This document shows positions 58,258 to 64,000 of a DNA stretch of 64,000 bases, in pieces. A model generated the notes under the pieces. It searched no databases and was not told the origin of the DNA. It was given only the letters and a program-made list of their open reading frames with translations. The translations under genes and the position numbers were made by a program. How positions within the stretch are numbered: the stretch's first letter is position 1; each line of letters opens with the position of its first letter. This DNA is from an uncultured Lachnospiraceae bacterium (GTDB lineage: Bacteria > Bacillota > Clostridia > Lachnospirales > Lachnospiraceae), in the NCBI GenBank assembly GCA_948470335.1, contig CAOKOL010000004.1:1-64000 (forward strand). Reading direction: 5' to 3'.

Positions 58258-59970
58258 ATGAAACGATCCGACGATTTAAAACATTTACTGCTGTCCATCG
58301 ACCGGAAAAGTTATCCGGCCTATAAGGACACCAGAGGACAGTACCAGTTTAACGGCTTTGTACTGTCCGTCGACCATGTACAGGGAGATCCCTTTGCATC
58401 TCCCTCAAAGATCAGTATTATTATAGAAGGAAAACAGGCAGGCTTTCCCGCCGCGTACCTGGAAAAGCGTCACACCCGGATCGCGCTGCAGGATCATCTG
58501 ATCCGGCTCTTCGGGCGGGAGATCGAAAAATACAATTTCAAAGCGAAAGGGTCCGGAAAAAGCGGTCTGATCTCTGTCAGCCGCTGCGGACAGGAGGTGC
58601 TGGAGCGGACGGCCTGTACGCTGACCCCCGGCTCCGGACGGCTTCTGGTACGGCTGGAAGTGGGCTTCCCGGCCAACGGACGAACCATCAATTCCGGTGA
58701 GCTGATTAAAATCTTTTTTGAGTTTCTGCCGAAAGCCGTCTCCTCCTCCCTGTTTTACCGGAACATCGACCCCAAAAAAGCGGAGGCCGTCATCCGGCTG
58801 GCAGAGGACCAGCAGTTTATCCGGGACAGGCTGCCCGAACTGGGGCTGTGCGCCTTTGTGGCCGACGGCTCGGTACTGCCCCGGAAAAGCGGCGTTTCCC
58901 AGCTTCCGATGGAAGGGTCCGTCGCCTTTCAGTCGCCGGAATCTCTGCGGGTTACGCTGGAGCTTCCCCACAAAGGTCCTCTCACCGGCATGGGCATCCC
59001 GAAAGGAATTACCCTGATCGTAGGCGGCGGCTATCACGGGAAATCCACCCTGCTGCGGGCGCTGGAGCTGGGGGTATACAATCATATCCGGGGCGACGGC
59101 CGGGAATATGTGATCACCGATGATACGGCACTGAAGCTGCGGGCGGAGGACGGCCGGAGCATCTGTAAAACCGATATCTCCATGTTTGTCAATAACCTGC
59201 CAAACGGGCGGGACACCGCCGCCTTTTCCACCGAGGACGCCAGCGGCAGCACCTCCCAGGCGGCCAACGTCGTGGAAGGACTGGAAGCCGGCGCATCCCT
59301 GTTTCTTATCGACGAGGATACCAGCGCCACCAATTTTATGATCCGGGACGAGCTGATGCAGCAGGTAATCTGCCGGGAAAAGGAACCGATCACCCCCTTT
59401 ATCGAGCGGGTAAAAGGATTGTATGAACAGGCCGGCGTTTCCTCCGTGATCGTGGCGGGCAGCTCCGGCTCCTACTTCCATATCGCCGATCTGGTTATTC
59501 AGATGGACTGTTACCGGCCCTTTGATATCACCGCCGCCGCAAAGGAAAAGGCCGCCGCCTATCCCGGCATCACGCCCCTTCCCTTAGCGGACACCGCCCT
59601 GCACTTTCACCGGATTCCCCGTCCGAACCAGTCCGTGGCACGGGACCCCCGCGTAAAGCTGAAAGTAAGCGGACGGGATTCTCTGTCTGTAAACCGGGAA
59701 GAAATCGAACTGCGGTGCCTGGAACAGCTAACCGATAAAGAACAGACCGAAACGCTGGCCTATATGCTTTTGTATGCGATTCGGCATTATATGGACGGAC
59801 GGCACACCATGGCACAGGTGGCGGACGAACTGTTAAAGCTGGTACATGAAAAAGGTCTGGAAACGGTAGGAACCGACGGCGGCAGCTATCTGTCCGCCGG
59901 GCTGGCCATGCCGAGAAAGCAGGAAGTGCTGGGATGTTTTAACCGATATAGAAAACTGGAAATTTTATAA
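58258..59970 (+). CDS. ABC-class ATPase (COG3044/PF09818 type)
   Basis: A 570-residue soluble ATPase of the predicted ABC-class family. Start at 58258 gives MKRSDDLKHLLLSIDRKSYPAYK, the usual N-terminus, followed by FVLSVDHVQGDPFASPSKI. The Walker A loop is LIVGGGYHGKSTLLRALELG near residue 258; Walker B is SLFLIDEDTSATNFMI near residue 350; a conserved SSVIVAGSSGSYFHIADLVI follows. Trypanosome MRB1590 is a studied relative with RNA-binding activity; bacterial function is unknown. It is alone behind its own promoter and attenuator-like leader. Confidence 0.88.
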   Translation: MKRSDDLKHLLLSIDRKSYPAYKDTRGQYQFNGFVLSVDHVQGDPFASPSKISIIIEGKQAGFPAAYLEKRHTRIALQDHLIRLFGREIEKYNFKAKGSGKSGLISVSRCGQEVLERTACTLTPGSGRLLVRLEVGFPANGRTINSGELIKIFFEFLPKAVSSSLFYRNIDPKKAEAVIRLAEDQQFIRDRLPELGLCAFVADGSVLPRKSGVSQLPMEGSVAFQSPESLRVTLELPHKGPLTGMGIPKGITLIVGGGYHGKSTLLRALELGVYNHIRGDGREYVITDDTALKLRAEDGRSICKTDISMFVNNLPNGRDTAAFSTEDASGSTSQAANVVEGLEAGASLFLIDEDTSATNFMIRDELMQQVICREKEPITPFIERVKGLYEQAGVSSVIVAGSSGSYFHIADLVIQMDCYRPFDITAAAKEKAAAYPGITPLPLADTALHFHRIPRPNQSVARDPRVKLKVSGRDSLSVNREEIELRCLEQLTDKEQTETLAYMLLYAIRHYMDGRHTMAQVADELLKLVHEKGLETVGTDGGSYLSAGLAMPRKQEVLGCFNRYRKLEIL

Positions 59971-60033
59971 AAGAACCTGTCAGGATGCGTCTGCCCTGCC
60001 GGCTTTCGCATCCTTTTTATATACGCTGCCCTT

Positions 60034-61659
60034 TTACCCCCGCCCCAGCCTGCGCTTCTGCATCTTCTTCCAGATCCTGCGGCAGCTACGGCAAACCTCA
60101 GCGTCAATGCCCAGAACTTTAACAAGAACTTCTTCATCCACGGCATTCAAAGCCGTTTCAATATCCTCATCGTTCCGCACAATCGAGTCTATACAGGATA
60201 ACAGCTTTTCTCTGAGCCCCGTGTCAATCTGTTCTATCCTGGGAATCAGAATATTTCCCATTTCGCCGGGAAGGATTTCCAGAACGCCGCCGCCGTAGCT
60301 TCGGCCGCAGATTTCGGTAAACGCAAAAGAAATACTGTTATAGTAGGACAAAAGAACATTTTCCGGTTCCACACCCTCATTGAATTTCATTCTGTGCATC
60401 GTATCTGTCGATACGGCACGGCATTTGTTTAATACAAATTTGGGATACAGATTATTTCTTCTCAGGAAAAAGGCGTCCGGCGCCCAGACGGAAGGAACAA
60501 TATACCATCTGTCTCTGATCGAACATTTGTATCCCTCATGTTCGCCGTTTATTTCCCCCCGCGCAATATACCGCTTATGCCCGTCAGGGTATTTTTCAAA
60601 GGGAATCTCAGGAAAACAAACCAGCCGCGCCCGCTTTCCCGCCCTTTTATTGCTCTCCCAGTCCTCCGGCGTAAAATAGATTCCGTGGGCATGGGAGCTT
60701 CTTCCGATCAGAGGCAGGGTGATTTCTTCCAGATCGTACTGTTCGGTTATCTCTTCCGTAATGGAAAAATAACCGTTATTTCCGGTTGTAATACCGATAT
60801 TAATCAGGCCGTACTCCGAAAATTTTGCAAAGCGTTTATCGCCGCGAAGCTGCTGAATCAGCGCCATCTCCTCTGCGGACACAAAATATTTCGTCCATTT
60901 TTCCCGGACATGGCCAAGCTTCTGAAACCCGTTCTGCTCTAATTTAAATCCGGCAAAATCATCAAGCGTACTCATCTCGACGATGCGGATGCCTTTTTCT
61001 TCCTCCCCTTTCTCCCCGATCAGAACAATTACCTCCTGTTCAATGTCGGGAAAGACCAGCCGCTCAAAAGTAATCAGCGTAATCTTCGCCAGATGATCTG
61101 CCAGATACAGCCGCAGGTCTTCGGCGTAAGCCACCTGCAGAATCTCTGCCGGAATCACAAAGGCGATCTTTCCCTTTTCCGAAAGCAACTGCACACATGC
61201 CACAAGGAACGCGACCCACGCGTTAATCAGCTTATTGGCTTTCATTCCGTGGGAAGTCAGAATCTGAGACTGCATCTTTCTCTGACTTTCTTTCAGATAC
61301 TGATAGCGAATATAGGGCGGATTCCCCAGGATCAGGTCAAAACGCTCTTTGCCCAGCACCCTGCCGTAATAGTCAAAAAAATCTTCCGTACGGACCGTAA
61401 CCTGTCCGAAACCCGAATACCTGCCCCGCACCTTTTCCGCCTCGTCCCCCTCAATCTCCACGGCAGTCAGTTTCCGCACCCGATCCAGAAGATTGAGATT
61501 TTTAAGGCTGTCAAGAAACACGCCGTCGCCGCAGCTAGGTTCCAGCACATTCGAGATATCCTGAGACGCAAAAAGCCCCGCCATGGCATCGGCAAGCTGC
61601 CACGGCGTATAATACGCTCCTTTTAACTTCTGTTCCGAACTATCCTTTTTGAGTCTCAT
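60034..61659 (-). CDS. N6-adenine DNA methyltransferase, Eco57I/TaqI-like
   Basis: 541 residues. The SAM-binding motif is VLEPSCGDGVFLDSL near residue 40 after KLKGAYYTPWQLADAMA. The amino-methyltransferase catalytic motif IV is LILGNPPYIRYQYLKES near residue 110, followed by a characteristic FVIPAEILQVAYAEDLR. The C-terminal half (about 300-480) resembles a TaqI-like target recognition domain (YLLSYYNSISFAF and EILPGEMGNILIP). It lies 14 bases after a second methyltransferase gene on the same strand. Probably part of a restriction-modification or phage-defence unit that continues to the right. Confidence 0.88.
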   Translation of the reverse strand: MRLKKDSSEQKLKGAYYTPWQLADAMAGLFASQDISNVLEPSCGDGVFLDSLKNLNLLDRVRKLTAVEIEGDEAEKVRGRYSGFGQVTVRTEDFFDYYGRVLGKERFDLILGNPPYIRYQYLKESQRKMQSQILTSHGMKANKLINAWVAFLVACVQLLSEKGKIAFVIPAEILQVAYAEDLRLYLADHLAKITLITFERLVFPDIEQEVIVLIGEKGEEEKGIRIVEMSTLDDFAGFKLEQNGFQKLGHVREKWTKYFVSAEEMALIQQLRGDKRFAKFSEYGLINIGITTGNNGYFSITEEITEQYDLEEITLPLIGRSSHAHGIYFTPEDWESNKRAGKRARLVCFPEIPFEKYPDGHKRYIARGEINGEHEGYKCSIRDRWYIVPSVWAPDAFFLRRNNLYPKFVLNKCRAVSTDTMHRMKFNEGVEPENVLLSYYNSISFAFTEICGRSYGGGVLEILPGEMGNILIPRIEQIDTGLREKLLSCIDSIVRNDEDIETALNAVDEEVLVKVLGIDAEVCRSCRRIWKKMQKRRLGRG

Positions 61660-61673
61660 TGTCCTTCCCTCTT

Positions 61674-64000
61674 TTAAAATTCAAGCCGATATACCCTTGC
61701 GATTAACTCCTGAATCTCTGAAATCAAATGTTCCTTCTGTCCCTGCAGCGCTCCGGCAATGCGTTTTGCCGGCTGTCCGGCCAGTTCTTCGTTGATTTGA
61801 TAGATGGTTCCGGTCGCCTCCACCACTCTGTCATAAATCCCTTTCTGCACCGGATCGCCAAAGTCCAGCTCCACAAAGGGCAGAGTAACCAGCACGGAAC
61901 GTCCTCTGGAATAAAATCCGTTTTCAAAATCGCTTCCGATCATCTGCAGAATCTTTTCCGTATAAGGATTGGTCAGCCAGGCCTGCAGATATTCCAGTTC
62001 ATACGGGCTTCCGTCCTGCCTGCACACGGCGCAGTATCCGGCGGTATCGCCTGAGGCAATCAGATAATCCTTCGTGTCGAGGGCATACATCGGCTCTTTG
62101 CTCAGAATTCCCACAATCAGCTTTTTTCTGTTTTGAAATGCCGTCAGCGCCTGGTGGCGCCCATAGCGGTACCAGGTATCCGCCGTCGCGTAATTCACAT
62201 CCCTTTTCCCGCCCGGAACAATCCCTTTCGGCGCCAGAATCTCATAATTGCTCAGAAGATACTCATAGGTTCCCGGATAATCATTCCGCATTTCCTCCGG
62301 CGGTATCACCTTTCCGCCGGAATCGTAAGGAAAGATAATGTGTTTATCGGTTGTCAGGCGGCTGTAGGTGTCTTGCTTCTTTTCCGCCTTTTTTACAGGC
62401 TTAAAATAAGGGCGGAGAATCCGTTTTTCAATGGAAAATACACGGTCGTTCCGCCGGATGATATAACAGTCCTCCGTCTCGTCTGTGATTTCCTCATCCG
62501 TGAACCAATATGTACGCTTCTGCTCCGCACTGGTCTGAATCCCGGTAAAAATATCCGCATGTTTTGTAATCGGAACCGCAGCGGCGTCCAGCCTCCCAAG
62601 CATTTTCAGAAAATCCAGATCCGTCGTAAGCCTCCAGGGCAGCTCGTTCAGCATGGAAGCAGAAAGCTCCACCGTGTCCACCTCCTCGCCCGCCCAAAGC
62701 TTATCGGCGGATTTGATGCTGCCGTAAACGAATGTGGACTGCTCTGCCTTACAAAGAAGCAGAATAGAGCTGTAAATCGTCTTGTCCTCAAATAACTGGG
62801 CGTCTCCGAAATCATCCAGGCTTACCAGCATTTTTTTTCCGGCGATCAGGCCGCGCAGCTTTTCGCCCGCGCCGATTTTGAAAAACTTGTTTGGAACGAT
62901 ATAGCAGACATAGCCGCTGTCCTTCACTTTGTTTATCGCCCGTTCAATAAAGATAAAATATTTGTCGAACTGTTTATGGGCGCTTCCGTATCTTTTTTTA
63001 TAAATTTCAAACTCAGCGCCCGGCAGCAGCCCGTGCATCCCCTCCGTGTTTACATAGGGAGGATTGCCGATAATGGCGTCAAAACCGCCGCCCCCGTTCA
63101 TTTTATTCCAGTCAAAGGGAACGATATCCTCCGCCTGCCCTGCCGCACCGGATATTCCGGCCATCTCCTCATAGCTCACAAGGGCATTGCCAAAATGAAT
63201 ATTGGCGCTTAAATCGGGAAGGATCGGCACGACCTCCGCAACGGAGGGCGCGGTTTCATTCTCAATCAGCTTGAGGAGCAGCGAGAATTTAGCCACCTCC
63301 ACCGCATGAATATCAATGTCTATGCCGTAGATACAGGAACAGAGAATCTCTTTCTTCTCCTGAAGGGGCAATTTATATAAGTCTGTTCCAATTTCCACCA
63401 AATGATCGGTCTGACCGTGGCTGATATACCACTGAACACAATACTCCTGTAAAAACGCAAAGGCTTCCTCCAGGAAAATGCCGGAACCGCAGGCGATATC
63501 GGCCACGCGGATTTCCGGAATCTGTGCGGGCGTTTTCCCCCGGCAGACGCCGGACAGTGTTTTCTCCACCATATATTTCACGATTTCCGTAGGCGTCGTA
63601 ACGACGGATCTGTTCTGGCAGTCCTTCTTCCGGCCAAGGCCGATCCTGTGGGCATCCAGCAGCACCAACTGCTCGGTTAAAAACATTTCATAAATTTTTC
63701 CCAGCAGATTCGGCTCAATAATATGAAACAGATAAGGACTCTGCGGATAATACAGCTCCTCAATCATCCCTTTTATAACGTCCGATGACAGATCGAAAAT
63801 AATATCGCCGCCGGAGAACATACCGGAATTGTAACGCCTGTCAGCCGAGCGGAACAGTTCTTCCAGTCTCTCCTTCAGCCGGTCGGGGTCCGCAATGGTA
63901 TCTTTTAATCTGTGATATAAAGGCAGGTTTTTATCTTCACAGATTCTTAAAAATACAATCTGATTGATAAATTCCTGCACGACGTCATTTAAAACTTCCA
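61674..64000 (-). CDS. Eco57I-like DNA methyltransferase / type IIG-like protein, 5' part outside the window
   Basis: At least 775 residues. The frame is open to the right edge (EVLNDVVQEFINQIVFLRICEDKNLP), so the N-terminus is missing. The SAM motif is VADIACGSGIFLEEAFAFL, and the catalytic motif is FDAIIGNPPYVNTEGMHG. The FKIGAGEKLRGLIAGKK segment and the C-terminal YLQAWLTNPYTEKIL and YSRGRSVLVTLPFVEL match Eco57I/TaqI specificity regions. The missing N-terminus may hold a nuclease domain, as in type IIG enzymes; this cannot be seen here. Confidence 0.88.
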   Translation of the reverse strand, partial: EVLNDVVQEFINQIVFLRICEDKNLPLYHRLKDTIADPDRLKERLEELFRSADRRYNSGMFSGGDIIFDLSSDVIKGMIEELYYPQSPYLFHIIEPNLLGKIYEMFLTEQLVLLDAHRIGLGRKKDCQNRSVVTTPTEIVKYMVEKTLSGVCRGKTPAQIPEIRVADIACGSGIFLEEAFAFLQEYCVQWYISHGQTDHLVEIGTDLYKLPLQEKKEILCSCIYGIDIDIHAVEVAKFSLLLKLIENETAPSVAEVVPILPDLSANIHFGNALVSYEEMAGISGAAGQAEDIVPFDWNKMNGGGGFDAIIGNPPYVNTEGMHGLLPGAEFEIYKKRYGSAHKQFDKYFIFIERAINKVKDSGYVCYIVPNKFFKIGAGEKLRGLIAGKKMLVSLDDFGDAQLFEDKTIYSSILLLCKAEQSTFVYGSIKSADKLWAGEEVDTVELSASMLNELPWRLTTDLDFLKMLGRLDAAAVPITKHADIFTGIQTSAEQKRTYWFTDEEITDETEDCYIIRRNDRVFSIEKRILRPYFKPVKKAEKKQDTYSRLTTDKHIIFPYDSGGKVIPPEEMRNDYPGTYEYLLSNYEILAPKGIVPGGKRDVNYATADTWYRYGRHQALTAFQNRKKLIVGILSKEPMYALDTKDYLIASGDTAGYCAVCRQDGSPYELEYLQAWLTNPYTEKILQMIGSDFENGFYSRGRSVLVTLPFVELDFGDPVQKGIYDRVVEATGTIYQINEELAGQPAKRIAGALQGQKEHLISEIQELIARVYRLEF

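Overview
The window looks like a chromosomal segment of a Gram-positive, spore-forming member of the Clostridia, most likely a Lachnospiraceae relative. It encodes SpoIVA, GerW and other sporulation-type proteins, LPXTG proteins with a class C sortase, a SipW-type signal peptidase, RemA, and the run yicC-remA-gmk-rpoZ-rimO-pgsA-cinA. No rRNA or tRNA gene was seen.

Region 1 (159-15297, all minus strand) is a surface-polysaccharide operon. It starts with a UDP-HexNAc dehydrogenase and C4-epimerase pair (WbpO/WbpP type). A large CDP-glycerol-transferase-like/beta-propeller protein follows, then a methyltransferase, an ATP-grasp ligase, a DUF362 protein, a polysaccharide-deacetylase-like protein, an FkbM methyltransferase, two GT4 glycosyltransferases, a small Rossmann-like protein, a frameshifted DUF1919 gene and a GT32-like transferase. 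About 5.0-11.56 kb is clearly AT-richer by eye and looks imported. One junction falls inside the 820-residue gene, and a C-terminal scrap of a second deacetylase lies at 6160-6309.

Region 2 (about 15430-17770) holds a TnpB-family gene followed on its 3' side by a highly structured RNA-like segment. By eye all three RuvC acidic positions are replaced, so it may be a nuclease-dead, RNA-guided DNA-binding protein sitting just upstream of the capsule operon. A 25-bp palindrome occurs twice in inverted orientation between it and spoIVA.

Region 3 (17769-40795) is mostly core chromosome: spoIVA, recG, the yloV/yloU pair, rpmB, gerW, a DUF2953 gene, cinA, pgsA, rimO, rpoZ, gmk, remA and yicC, then divergent rqcH, rpsU, a response regulator with a hemerythrin, alaS and a TetR regulator. 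Four copies of a roughly 65-nt hairpin element lie between these genes. Their stems change in a compensated way, so the structure itself appears to be maintained.

Region 4 (40963-56427, minus strand) is a surface-fibre operon behind a good sigma-A promoter at 56571-56599. In order it encodes an integrase-fold protein lacking key catalytic residues, a coiled-coil protein, signal peptidase I, an 1830-residue LPKTGG adhesin with about 17 HxHxxxC repeats and a fibro-slime domain, an LPSTGG isopeptide pilin, a class C sortase, a secreted minor-pilin-like protein, two TasA/camelysin-like proteins, a VKTGD-anchored protein, a MucBP-like proline/glycine-rich protein and SipW. It combines sortase-pilus and SipW/TasA-fibre parts in one operon.

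Region 5 (56777-64000) holds a PAP2 phosphatase, a lipoprotein, a COG3044-type ABC ATPase behind a terminator-containing leader, and two adjacent N6-adenine DNA methyltransferase genes; the second runs off the right edge.
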